Origin: Adiantum capillus-veneris | Taxonomy: Eukaryota > Streptophyta > Polypodiopsida > Polypodiales > Pteridaceae | Assembly (NCBI GenBank): GCA_014529385.2 | Contig: CM043969.1 | Coordinates: forward strand, 21,081,946-21,145,945 | Direction: 5' to 3' | Length of the DNA: 64,000 nucleotides | In this document: piece by piece, positions 33,141 through 45,142 of the stretch | How the letters are laid out: each line of letters opens with the position of its first letter | How positions within the stretch are numbered: position 1 is the stretch's first letter | Translations under genes and position numbers: made by a program | Notes under the pieces: generated by a model | Seen by the model: the letters and a program-made list of their open reading frames with translations, nothing else | What the model was told of the DNA's origin: nothing | Databases searched by the model: none

Positions 33141-35925
33141 GGATCCTGTAACTCCAATTTCAGAAGTTAGCGTCTTTTTAGTACTGAAAGCCGAAATGAA
33201 GCTTTTAACTATTCAAATGACTTGAAAATTGAAACATGAGCTATTCAGGGCCTAAGGATGCAGGGTAGGTGAAAAAATATGCAAACTGGGCTTAGAATCA
33301 TGCTGGAGACATCATACGCGTATGATGTCTTTTGTGTCAAAATGACTTCATATTGGTTGTGCTTGTAGCTGATAGTGTATACATGAGTATCATATGCTTG
33401 GATTTGAGTTTGGATCCCATTTGGTCAAGTTTTGGCCAGTTTAGTCCAGATCAGGCTCTTGGCAAACTTTTGAAAGGGAATTGGATTTTATGATCCAAAT
33501 TGGATAAAACTTGGTGGTTCACCTTCAAATGGCATGTAGATCACTTATGTTTGGTGGTTGAAGCCCTGAGGTGCCAAAATCACATAGTGAGACATCATAC
33601 GCGTATGATGTCTTTTAGTGTATTTTTGGACCAAATTTCTCTATAAGCTTGGATATGGCTTTAGATAGGCTTATTCAGTGGATTTATGAATTTTGGATAG
33701 ATTTTGGGCTAAAAATGGCTCTGGAGACATCATACGCGTATGATGTCTTTTTCATCAATTTTTCATGGGATTGATTCTGTGGCTCCCCATGTACTAGTGA
33801 AGGACTGTCTCTACTCAAATCTTGGTTTGGACTTGAGTATGTTGGATTTGGGCTAAAATAGGCTTTGGATGAAGGATTTTCCCTCAATTGGGCTAATGGG
33901 GTGATCCACTTGACCAAATGGTTCCAAACTTCATATGTAGCATGTATTAGATATATATAATGGATGTATGATGACAAATGAGCAGTTTTGGCTCTGTAAG
34001 TGCAAATAGACATCATACGCGTATGATGTCTTTTGTGTCAAAATGGTGCTTTTTGGTTCCAGATAACTTGTAGATGTGTTAATCAACAATCCTACAAAGT
34101 TTCAATGAGTTTGGAGTTATTTTGACAAAATTAGGACCAAAAATCAATTTTATGGCCTACTTTGCGTCTTTTTGGTTTTCCTTGGGTTTTCTAACTCCAA
34201 TTCTCATGATACTTGGTTCATAGGATGTGATTAACATGTGGAATGAGGCTATGCACTCAAATATTGAAATGGATGTGAAAATCATGTTGTGAGACATCAT
34301 ACGCGTATGATGTCTTTTCTTGAAATGTTGGTCTTTTTGTGCAAAGAATGCTTTGTGCTAGTGCCCTAAGCCCTGCTAACTAGTTTTCAACTTAAAAAGT
34401 CATTAGTTTAGCTAAAAAGCCCCCTTATAGGCATTTCAGTCTCCGAAGTCGTCTTTTTGCCTTGCAGTTGAATTTCTTCAACTTTTCTTCTCGAGAGTTG
34501 CATTTCCAGCTCATTGGATATGTTGTGAAGCCACCTATTTGGTTGAACTTGACTTTGGCTCCCCGTTCTCCATCTTTCTCCATTTGGTTGCCCGAAAGCG
34601 TCTTTTTCACCGTCGGTAAGTGAATCAGCTTTCTTTTGGGTTTTACTTGCAAACATAAGTCATCCATGTATATTTGAAGCTGCTTGTGAAGTTTCATGTC
34701 ATTTCGTCGTCAATTTTAGCCGTTATGCCAAAATGACGCTTTGTGTGTCCGCAGCCGAATCGGTTGTTCCGACCTACTTTTGGTGATCCAAACCCGGAGA
34801 TACTCCATGGTTGCATTGCCCTCGATGTTGTTAAGCTTCCTGAGAAGTTTTGTGTCGTTTCGACAACTTTTTTCTGTTTGCCTCTTGCAGGCTCTGTTGA
34901 CCTAGGGTTTTTCAAGTCGTTCTTTCTCGAGCTTTGAGTATTAGAAACCCATCTTCTATGTTAGGGTAACCCACCTCTAAGTTCTTGCAAGGTTTGGTTA
35001 GGCGGTTGTGCCCCTACCTAGCGTTCCTCCCCATTCCCCGTATGCTCTTGTTTCTTGGTTTTGGTCAGTTTTCGCGACAAAAGTTAACGATAAGCATCAA
35101 AAGCTTATGGCAACGAGTCTACCTCTCATGTCTGGTGTCCTCTGAGCTCTCGTAGCAGTCGTAGAAGGCGGTAGAAGGTCGGATGCTCCTGTGTGCTCTT
35201 TGCTCTCTCCAAGAAGGTAATAGTGGAAATGAGCTTGAAAGTGAAGTGAAAAATACTTAACTTCGGACTTCCCGGATCACTTGTTACCAAATTTGACATG
35301 TGCTCCTATCTCGTCGTGAAATGCACTTTAGGATTTGAAATTTCTCAATTTGGACTCCGTTTGACCTGTTTCTGAGAAATCTGTCCACTTTGCCAAAATT
35401 CTGTCATTTCGGGCTTTCCGCAACTTTTTCAGAATTGTACCCAATTTTTACCATGGGTTGCCCTTGTCATTAGGACCATCACCGTCTATTCTTTTCTTTT
35501 TTTCGATCTCATTTCACCTGCTTTTTTATTTTTCTTTTACTTTTATCAAGAAAATCATAAAAAATAAAGAAAAATAGCAAATTGAAGCCAAAAAATTTCA
35601 AACATACACGATAAATAGCTGGTAACCCTGTGTATATGAATATACACTTATTTGTGATTTCTGGACTTGGATTACCACTTTTTTTCACTTTTTTGCTCCA
35701 AAAACACTCTTATTTAGTGATATTTACACGTCTAGAGACCCAAATTCATCATTTGATCTCTTCTTGTTGCAAAACAAGGTATATAAGGGCATAAATATTA
35801 TCAATATCCGTAATCAAACATAAAAATTGCAAAATCATGTAAGACACTGCCCTTGTAATATAATTTTTGTTTTTCTTTGTTTTTGGCGCTTGTAGCTGCT
35901 TTGTAACTCCTGTATACCTGTATAC
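33141..35925. repeat. B noncoding zone with five perfect 22-bp palindromes
   Basis: Perfect palindromes with half-site GACATCATACG are at 33308-33329, 33591-33612, 33726-33747, 34009-34030 and 34293-34314 (spacings 283, 135, 283 and 284 bp). Flanking text repeats too (for example TTTTGTGTCAAAATG after the palindrome and CTTGGATTTGAGTTTGGA). The part 34350-35925 has no palindrome and no recognisable gene; 35000-35300 aligns loosely with A at 47550-47750, including CTACCTCTCATGTCTGG. Confidence 0.92.
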
Positions 35926-35961
35926 CTCCCCCCCTCCTAATCTGAGTCCTCCCGGACGACT
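35926..35961 (-). other. B internal (second) polypurine tract
   Basis: Plus-strand CTCCCCCCCTCC at 35926-35937 gives a minus-strand tract like the one beside the 3' LTR. An imperfect stem (AGTCCTCCC...GGACGACT, 35945-35961) precedes it in the transcript. It directly follows the PR2/tryptophan-repeat ORF. The same element is conserved in A at 48403-48440. Confidence 0.75.
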
Positions 35962-37918
35962 ATGAAGTGTCTGTGGGCGAAGCATTGTAGTTGTTTTGGT
36001 CATAAGTTCCCAATGCAATTGTAGAGCGATGATACAACAGTCTTTCCAATAAAGCTGCTCTTTGTTTGATTGAAGGATTGGTGGTCTGGTTTTGGGTTGG
36101 TTTTGGCACTTCGGTGGTAGAATCAGTAGATGGATTCTTCTTTACTTTGTTGTTCTTTTTTACAATCCAAATCTGCTTCTGCTTCACTTGTGCTTGCCAC
36201 AAACTCTTTGCGACCCAAACCTGCTTTGTTCTTTGTGTTGATTTCCTCGACTTGAAATACCTAGAAGTTTCCGTTGATTGTACTGAAGGGAGTTCCTGTT
36301 TACAAATCTTTGGGATCCAAATTTGCTTGCTATAGCTTTGTGCCGTCATGAACTTCTTTGGAATCCAGATCTGTTTCACTGTCCTTGATTGTCTGGAATC
36401 ACTCTGTTGTCTGGTATTGAAGACTCTGTTTTCCACCTTTGTGTTCTCTGGCACAACCTTTTTTGGTCTCCATACCAACTTTGACTCCGTTTTTTCCCAA
36501 GGTTGAGCTGTTATATTATTGCTTGTCTTCCTTATCCATTGTTGAGAATTCCTCGTCGAAGAGTAATCCGGTTGTATAGAAACTTTTGGTTGCCATTGCT
36601 TCTTCTTTTTCTCTGGTTGTTGTTTATCTTTGTCTTTGGATTCGTCCTTTGGAGTTGGCTCTTCTCCTTTGGTGAACTTAACTGATTGACTTTCACCTTC
36701 GTATTTGATAAGCACTGAATTAGAACTCCAGTCAATCATTGCATTGTATTGCTTCTGCCATGGTTGTCCTAGCAATAATGGATGTTGTGTAGCTTGGTCT
36801 TCAACCACGTAAAACATATGAGGATACACATATTGGTTAATCTGTATATGTAAAACTGTGCATCCGATAGTTTTGATTGATTTCTCAGAGTAACTCTTTA
36901 ACTCTTGCTTGGCAGTTTGTAGTTTAGTGTCATTTGTCAATTGTCTATACAAACTGAGTGAAAGTAGGTTAGCTTGAGCTCTTGAATCCAATAGTGCTCT
37001 GGCTTTGATTTGGTTGGTTCCTACTTTGCATTCAATGATGGGTTCTTCTTTGTCATTATCCATTTCTGTTATACTGACTGCGTTTATTCGTATTGCTCCT
37101 TCATTGCGCTGTTTCTGACGCGGTAGTCTTCTTTTCTCCATTCTTTCCTTCGCCTCGGCTTGCGCTTTCTCCACAATCTTTTTCTTTTTCTGGACACGCA
37201 ACTCTTCTTGATGTATTTTGAGAAGCATGTCTTGGGTTAGCGGCAAAAGATACTTTTTCACTCTGCATCCACTATTCCAATTGGGCATTTCTTCTCCGTC
37301 TAATGTAGCAAGCTTGACGGCTCCACTTGGTGATAGATCTTTAATCACCAGAGGTCCCATCCCTCGCTTTTTAAGCTTCTTAGCATGCTGTTTCAGAGTG
37401 TAAACGAGGACATAGTCCCCAACCTTAAACTCTTTAGTCCGCACATGCTTATCAAAAAATTCCTTTTGTCGCCTTTTTTGAGCGTAGATAGAAGCTACTG
37501 CTTTTAGGCGAAGCTCATCTAGCTTTTCCAGGTCATCTATTCTATCAGAAAGGTCGTGCCCTGTCCACTCTAGATCCTTAGCCACTCTTAAGGTTGAAAT
37601 CAAGAATTCTATTGGTAAGATAGCATTTAGCCCAAAAACCATGTTATATGGGGTCGTTCCTATTGATGTTTTATATGCTACCCTATATGCCCATAATGTT
37701 GAATGCAACTTCTGGTCCCAGTCAGTTCTCGACTCAGATACAATCTTTGTGAGGACCGTGCATATGGTTTTGTTTGTTGCTTCAGCTTGTCCGTTTGCTT
37801 GTGGATGATACGGGGCTGATTTCCTATGGATTACCATGAATTCATCTAGAAGGATCTTTATCACTTCATTTATAAAATGTGTGCCTCGATCACTCACAAT
37901 TTCTATTGGCAATCCATA
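35960..37918 (-). pseudogene. pol: B Pol C-terminal part: integrase end, second retropepsin (PR2), Trp-repeat tail
   Basis: About 650 codons are open after a TGA at 37919. Residues 1-220 are the integrase core end (IVSDRGTHF with D8, PQANGQAEATN with E44, so D-x35-E) and the C-terminal module (DKHVRTKEFKVGDYVLVYTL, KKRGMGPLVI). Residues about 275-405 form a retropepsin-like domain: ALLDSRAQANLLS (active-site triplet reads DSR, not DSG), then GCTVLHIQINQY, FYVVEDQ and LLLGQPWQKQYNAMIDW. Residues 435-590 hold repeats around Trp: KQWQPK, LVWRPKK, KQIWIPKK, KQIWIPKI, KQVWVAKS, KQIWIVKK. A protease downstream of integrase is unusual. The A copy has DSG here, so DSR is probably damage in B. Confidence 0.88.
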
Positions 37919-40750
37919 TCATACAAAGACGTATTCATACAGAAATTGTGCCGTGGTCCTGGCATCTGCTTTTTGTGTTGCCTTTGCTTCGACCCACTTT
38001 GTTAGATAGTCTGTAGCCACAATGATGTATTGTGCATGAGTCTTATATGCAGGAGGTGAAATGGGTCCGACATAATCAATCCCCCATTTTGCAAAAGCTC
38101 TTGCCCCCATCATTGGTCTAAGCGGCATATCATCTCTTTTAAGTGGTACTTTGGTCCGCTGACAGTCATCACACCGTTTAACGTATTCCTCAACGTCCAT
38201 ATGTAATGTTGGCCACCATATTCCTGCGGCTAAGACAAGTTTTGTTGTCTTATCACCTGAGAAATGGCCTCCACCTACTCCTCCATGAGCTTGCTCCAGG
38301 ATTATCACATACTCAGACTCTGATGCGCAAATCCTAAGCTGGTTGTCTTTACCTCTCTTATAGAGTTGATCTCCTATTAAAGCGTAATCTCTAGCTTCTG
38401 TCTCTACAGATTTCTGACGAGCTTTTGACGTTCCTTCTGGGAAAGTTCTATTTGTGAGATATTCAACAATATACTGACTCCATTCTGGATCGATCATTAT
38501 CTGATATAATGTCGAATACTCTGCTGGCGGTTTTGATGAACATACAATACATACAGTGACATATTCATGTACGCTTTCTTTCATTCCTGGCCAATAGACT
38601 CCCAATTGTAACAAATTCCTATATGTGTTCCTTCTTGAACAATGAAATGCACATTCCTGAACATGTGCTTCGCGCAGATATATATTATATTCCTCAGGAT
38701 TGATGCATAGTCGTAAAACATGATCATTTCCCAATTGATACAACCTTCCTGCAACCAATTGAAGATTCTTGGATTGCTGAATAGCAATATGTTTCAGGTT
38801 GTATTCTCTTCTATCGAACTCTCCTCCATAGGTTAATAGGTTAACGACATTTTGAGACCACTTCGGTATCATTTCTATGTTGAACAAGTACGCGTCTGGC
38901 ATGTCGTCATCTACTCCTATAGGGTCTTCTCCATTCGTCAATCGCGAAAGATGATCAGCTCTAAGATGTGTTTTTCCTTTCTTTACTACTACCGTGAAGT
39001 CGAATTCCAGTAAGATAATGAACCATCTCAGTATTCTCCCGGTATTGCATGGTTTATTCACTAGGTAGAGCAAGGCTTGGTGATCCGTAAAAAACACAAA
39101 CTTGTTGGCTAGAAGATAATGCCGAAATTTCTTCACAGCATATATCATTCCTAATCCTTCTCGCTCTGTTGTGGTGTAATTCTTCTCTACATTGTTGAGC
39201 GGTCGACTGGCGTAACAGATAGGAAAATCCATGTTTCCTTCTTCTGGCTGAGCCAGAATGCATCCTATTGCATATGCCGAAGCATCTATATGCACATGGA
39301 ATATCTTCTCCCAATCTGGTGAGTTCAAGACTGGAGCAGTAATGAGTGCCTCTTTCAATTTCTTGAACGATTCCTCACACTCATCTGTCCATTCAAAGTT
39401 CACTATTAGCCTGTAAAGTGGTTGGCCTATTATAGCGTACATGTAAATGAATCGTCTATAATATCCGCAATGTCCCATAAAGCTCTGTACTTGTTTCGCA
39501 TTGGTTGGTCTACGCATATCCACTATAACTTTTATCTTCTCTAAATCCGTGGATATCCCGTTTTGTGAGACAATATGTCCCAGAATTCTGCCCTGTCGGA
39601 CCATAAATACACATTTCTCAGGATTGAGACAAATGCGATATGTCCTACATTTCTCAAATACTTTTCTTAGGTGTTCTAGATGCTCGTCTCTCAGAAGAGA
39701 ATGTACACATAAGTCATCCATGTATATTTCTAGAAACAACCTTAAGTATTCTTTGAAAGCATGCGTCATCAGCCTCTGGAAGGTTGCGGGAGCATTGGTT
39801 AGACCAAAAGGCATAACCCTATAAGCATAAATTCCCCACTCCGTTGCAAAAGCTGTTTTATGTTGATCTTCCAGTGCTATGGCTAGCTGGTTATATCCTG
39901 AAAAACCATCAAGAAAAGAGTATGCTGTTTTCCCTGATACACGCTCTAGAACATGATCAGTTATCGGCAAGGGATAACTGTCCCTGATTGTTGCAGCATT
40001 CACTTTCTTTAAGTTGACACACACTCAGAGTTTTCCGTTCTTCTTGGGTACCACCACAATTGGAGATACCCAATCGGTGTGTTCAATCTCGTATATGAAT
40101 TCAGCTTCCATTAGCTTATCTATCTCTTCTTTGATTCGCTTAGCAAAAGTATCATTATATGTGTATGGTCTCTGTCTGCTAGGCTTTGCGTCTTGTTTCA
40201 GTGGGATTGTGTGTTGGCATATCGATGGGTCAACTCCCTTTAAGTCCTTATAAGACCATGCAAACACATCCCTATACTCTCTGAGAAGACTCAAAAGTCT
40301 CTCTTCCTCGCCTGGAGACAAATCTATGGCTATGTACACCGGTCTAGGTGGCTCACCTGGAGCTGCTAAATCAACTTTTTTTGCATCCTCCGGTCCGTCA
40401 TAAGATTCGTTCTCCTTTCTCTCTCGAATAGGTGGGGTTAATACCACCTTCCTATCCTCTATTGTGAATTTCCTATAGTGAGAGGGAACATCCATGTTTT
40501 CCTTGATTTTGGCATTTTCGTCCTCTCCACTCTCAATTTCTGTCGTCCAAACTTCTTTCAGAGTTTTCTTGAGCTCTCTGTACTTGTTTCTACGTTCTAT
40601 CTTGGACTCCCGTGTGTTCTCTGTTGCGCTTGTTCTTGTCTGATTTTTCAGTTTCAGTTTTCGTTCCATTCCTTTGAACTTGATTTCTTGAGCCTTTTTT
40701 ATTTTTTCGTAAGCTCTTTTGATCATTGCCTCTCATTCTTCCAGAAACCT
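37919..40750 (-). pseudogene. pol: B Pol: reverse transcriptase, RNase H, two HHCC domains, integrase core start
   Basis: Same frame throughout, interrupted by TGA at about 40025 (GKL*VCVNLKK) and ended by TGA at 37919; both are CGA codons in A. Upstream: DVPSHYRKFTIEDRKVVLTP, VFAWSYKDLKGVDPSICQHT, DWVSPIVVVPKKNGKL. In the segment starting at 40024: RT with FLDGFSGYNQ, MPFGLTNAPATFQ and YMDD (residues 101-104); RNase H with HIDASA (D247), TDHQA (D314) and RADHLSR (D357); HHCC domain 1 (H454, H461, C492, C495); HHCC domain 2 (H580, H587, C618, C621); and the integrase start KWGIDYVGP (D650). It would copy and integrate element cDNA in particles. The DPEWSQYIVEYL...LYKRGKDNQLR linker is Tat-like. 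Confidence 0.93.
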
Positions 40751-41642
40751 TGTCCTTAACACAATCTTCCGCCTTTACTAGCATTAGGAATTGATTTTTT
40801 CCTCTTATTCTAGGCATCGGATTGGTTCTAACCCCCTTTGTTTTTCTCTTTGCTCTATAGAGTTTCTGGCGTTGTTTAGTTTGGTTCGGAAAATCATAAA
40901 ATCGGACATCCGTTATAGTTTCTTCGTTTCTGCTTGAATTGTCCGTTGACTCGTTGTCTGCTTTATTTTCCCACTCAGGATGATCGGGAATGTCGTGAAA
41001 CACCTCCTCTTCATCTTCCTTTTCCAGTGTATCGTTCTTTTCAGTTTCTTTTTCGAGTACAGTTCTCAACATGAAGTACGGAACCACGTCGTACCCGTCC
41101 TTGTCGCAAAATTTCGTTGTGGGACCATCCGGAATTGCACAAACATCTAGGGTTGCTAGAATGTGTGTCCATTCTAATGGTTCAAGCGTGTCCTCTGGAA
41201 AGGGTTCTCCTATATAAGTTTCGTCTTCGATAGCCCTTTCTAAAACACATTCTTCTCGTTTCAGACTTCCACATTTCGAAGCTCCACACATCCATAACTC
41301 CTTGGGTTTACCTAACCAAGCTGGAAATTCGGATCCCGCCAAAGTAGTTGAATCAAACTCCTACACCGGTGTTCGGTTCACATCTTTGTAGCTATGGTCT
41401 TTCAGGTTCACACGTGTAGTGGTTTCCATATTTCTCAGGTATATGTGATCGTAGCCCCAATCCTGGACCATTTTCAACTGTCTCATGAATGGTCTTCCCA
41501 GTATGATATCATAGTTATTCTCCTTGCCAAAATCTACAATAGCAAAAGTATGTTCGTATTCAATGCCGCAAGAAGTCACTACAACTTTCTCTAATAACCC
41601 CATAGGATTCTCCATGTGTCCATCTGCTAATTGGAGTTTCAA
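40735..41642 (-). pseudogene. B first protease region (PR1), active site deleted, and linker
   Basis: The frame starts mid-domain (LKLQLADGHMENPMGLLEKVVV, YEHTFAIVDF, YDIILGRPFMRQLKMVQDWG), the back half of a retropepsin, then a linker (WMCGASKCGSLKREECVLERAIEDETY, DVCAIPDGPTTKFCDKDGYDV). The DSGAG active-site part seen in A at about 54260 is missing. The B sequence jumps from the gag end directly to the WKKWGKP-equivalent, an internal deletion of about 420 bp relative to A. A frameshift near 40735 separates it from RT. The product could not be a working protease. Confidence 0.85.
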
Positions 41643-41653
41643 CCTAGTCTTCC

Positions 41654-44600
41654 TTATTGCTGGTTTCCCCCATTTTTTCCAGATTTGCTCTCCGTTGTTC
41701 TAACAGAGCCCCCATCTCCCCAGTAAGATTGCAGATCCAAGTCCACTTGAGATCCTGCCTCAAATTCCACTATGGGAGGGTTCCTGATGTCCTTTTCCCA
41801 ATTTGTCTGATTAGCTTGGCAACTTAGCTCGTTTGCAAAGTTTGCCTCTCTCACTTGTTTCCAAAATTCATTGTAATACTCATCTCTTTCGTAAGACCTC
41901 TGTATGACTGGATGAAAACTCTCTATCTCCTGATCGGTTGTGTTCAACACTATGCGGTCATCCTTGTGTATATTTTCAGGCTTTTGTGCACTGGGAGTCT
42001 TTTTAGCTACCCGTGAAACAATAGTCTCTTCCTGAATTGGGTTTTTCGTTCCACAATTCATTGTTTCTTTTGGTGGTTCTAATAAGGCTTGTGCAGTCTC
42101 GATCATTCTCTGACACATTTCAAGTCTCTGCTTTTCCAATTCCGCGTTTGGGTATGTCATCCACCTCTGTTCTTGTGTTTGGTTGTTCTTTAACCTAGCT
42201 TCGTAAGCTCTCATCAGTGCGTCCAATGGTTCGTGTACTTTGTCGACTAGCACTGATCCCCCTGAGCTTAAGCTCGTTGTTTCTTTGATACTCTTTTGTT
42301 TCATTCTTTCCGGGCTCATCTCTCGTTTCCCGTTTTGACTCTCAAGTTTTTCTAATCTATCTTTAGTTCTCTTTAGTTCCTCAACTAGAATAGCGTCTTC
42401 ACGTTCTTTTCTCAACTTCATGCGTGCTTTTCTAGATTTCCATGTGTTTTTCTGACTCCGCGGTCCTGGACTAACCATTTCAGTCGCTAACTTTCCATTC
42501 TCAGGTTCTCTAGTGGTTTTCTTAGCTTGAGCTCTAGTAACAACTTGCGTTGGTATCAGAGTTTCATTTTTAGACCCACTCCTGGTAGGAATAGTTTCTA
42601 GCATATTCAATGTCGTCTTTTGCACTTTGTTTGGATTCTTTGAACAATCCTCAATGAAGTGAGTAACCCCACACTCAGTGCAATAAGCGTTAATTCTAAT
42701 GATTTCCGTATGTGGACAAACATTCATCAGATGGTCACCTTCACACTTGTAACAGGGCCCTAGTGTTGGTCTTAGTCCCACTTGATTCGTCCTTTGTGGA
42801 TAGGATGGTCTTTGTCCTGTTAACCCTCCATGAGCTATGAACATCAATGTTCTTGCGTCCAAATTGTATCTCTCTTCATCAGAAGCACTTGTAATTGTTG
42901 GTATTCCAACATTCCCAATCATGCCCCATGGTTCTGGTTGTTTGGGTTCTTCTAGTGGGTAATACACAGTTGGAGACATGTGTGCACCAGATTCTTCATA
43001 ATAGGTTTGAACAGGCACTAGGGCTTGTTCTTCCTGATTCTCTAAGGTTGGTGCATATCTAATGCCTACTGGTCTTGCTCCTGGTAAAGGTGGTTGTTGT
43101 CCCAATACCGGTTGCGGTCTTTCTATCCCCATAGGTCCTGGTACATTTCCCGTTGGGTATCGAGGTACTGGATGTACTTGAGGTGGTGCTAATTGAGCAG
43201 GAGGTGCATACTGACGCTCCCTTACATACCCTTTGTTGTAATAGCACTCCTCTGTTGGATGGTTTGTCCATTTTTGTTCAATAGCACACCATTTTAGTGT
43301 TTTTGGCAATGGTTTTTGGTATGGTGCCATCCTTTTTAGAGCATCTTCTATCATTTGCTCTACATTTGGCATGGTTGTTGTTTGAACATTCTTTTTAGTG
43401 GTAGTCTCGCTCGCTACGGAGGAAGAGCTACTGGATGCGAAATCTGTATCCGCTGACACCTCTTCATAAACCGTACAGTTATCCACTAAGTACAATGCCT
43501 CTCTCGTTACTTGCTCGAAACTTGTACAAGCTTTCAAGTGCAAGTCCTTCTTGAGAGTGTCGTTTCTCAGTCCCTCAATAAAGAGAACAGATAGTCTGTC
43601 ATCTTGTGGTCGTTCACGTACTGGACATCTCTCAATGTATTGTTTGAAGCGAAGTGAAGCTTCCTTCACTTTTTCGTGTTCTCTCTGTTTAAAAGCATAT
43701 ATTTGTGAGACCGTATTGTGCTTAATCCCTCGTTTTGAGAATTCCTCAGCAAACTCTCTTAGCAAATGGTCAATGTCATGGAATCCCCCTATGTTCAGTG
43801 GTTGAAACCATGTCAATGCCATACCTTCTAGAGTAAGACCAAATCCCTCGTATTGTGTATGGAAATCTGTTATCTGCTCAGCTCTTAAGACTTGCTTAAA
43901 GAGTGACACATGTGCATACGGATCTCCCGAACCACCATACTTCTTTGGCATACACTTCGCTACTTGAGATGGTCTCATACGTCTATGGTCTGCTACCAAT
44001 CTCATTGCTCCTGTGTCCCGGCTAAAGCTTTCTCTAGCATCATGGACTTCATGGGTTACCCTTGTCGGTTCCCCTGCCCTAAATCTACTACTAGGAGGTA
44101 AATGTGATGGTTCCGCTTCGAGCCTTGGACCTGGAGTGGTATACGTGGGGATTGGAACTGCACTACCTCGATTCGTATCCATTGACTCTCTGGAATGTAA
44201 TGATCCCATTGGTCCGGGCTTCGAGTACTGAGGTTGACTGAAAGAGTCAGCAGCCTGAGTTCTTTGTCCTCCTGTCGTCATTGGGTTTTGCCCTCCATTT
44301 GTTGGTGCTGGTCTTTGTGAGCTAGAAGTAACATAATACTGATGTAGTGGTCCCCCAAAGTATGTATATCCTTCTAATTCTTTCTTGCCCATTGTTGAGT
44401 ATTGCCTGCCATACTTGTCGTAAGCGGCAATTTTCACTTCCGATCCCTCTGTGTAGGTAAAGACATAAAGTCTCTTTCGGTCTGTCAACTCTCCGATGTA
44501 GGGTTCTTCACATCTATAATAGAGATCTTGCTCCCCATTATTATATTTATATAGCCCCACATAGATGTTATCAGTGTTGATCCTTGTAGTTTAATTCTCT

Positions 44601-45142
44601 CTTCTTAACCTCGCATCAGGGAAGTTCATTATTGGTGCTTTCTCCTCGAGTTCTTCATCTACTTTGGCTTTGGTGCCCATCAATCCCCACTTGTCCACAA
44701 TGTTAGGGTTTAGGACTACCAAGTACATGGTACCCTCGTCATCTAGATATCTATCTCTGCTATAGCTCACAGGCACTAAGTCCTTGAACTCACTAGGTCT
44801 CTCCTCTATCTTTACACAATAGCGGTCCATTCCATCTTTGTAGATCTTGGCACCTTGCTCATTGTCGTACTGATATTTTATGAACAATAGCTTCATTGTG
44901 GCGGAAGGGCTTGATGATCCTGCTGCCATATTTTTTCTGTTGTTCAGGTTCAGGTGTTCCAAGTGTTCGGTGAAAATCTCGTAAGATCTCTCCGAAGAAG
45001 TATCAGAGACACTTCCTTCAAAGATCGGCTCTAATGGTTGCACCCAACTTTGGTTTACACTTCCCTCGGTTGATATGACACTTGCTGGTTCCCCTTGTTT
45101 TGGTTGGTTATTCTGGAGGTTCCTGCCCGATCTCAAATTCAT
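41654..45142 (-). pseudogene. gag: B Gag, one in-frame stop
   Basis: Starts at ATG 45142 (MNLRSGRNLQNNQ) and is open to 41654 except for TAA at 44591-44593; the same frame resumes at once. An N-terminal part shared with A (RDRYLDDEGTMYLVVLNP, GLYKYNNGEQDLYYRCEEPY) is followed by the capsid-type Gag domain (KKYGGSGDPYAHVSLFKQVL, EGMALTWFQPLN, FAEEFSKRGI, FIEGLRNDTLKKDLHLK; about 43960-43480). Two zinc knuckles, CYKCEGDHLMNVC and CTECGVTHFIEDC, follow (about 42756-42645), then a charged tail with LRKEREDAILVEELKRTKDR. Gag builds the particle and packages RNA. Its 3' end was joined out of frame to the PR1 remnant by the deletion. Confidence 0.92.

Noticed and set aside
27301-34314. Regularly spaced palindromic repeats as a CRISPR array
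   Set aside because: Spacing is about 280 bp, the intervening sequence is itself repeated, and the setting is a plant retrotransposon.
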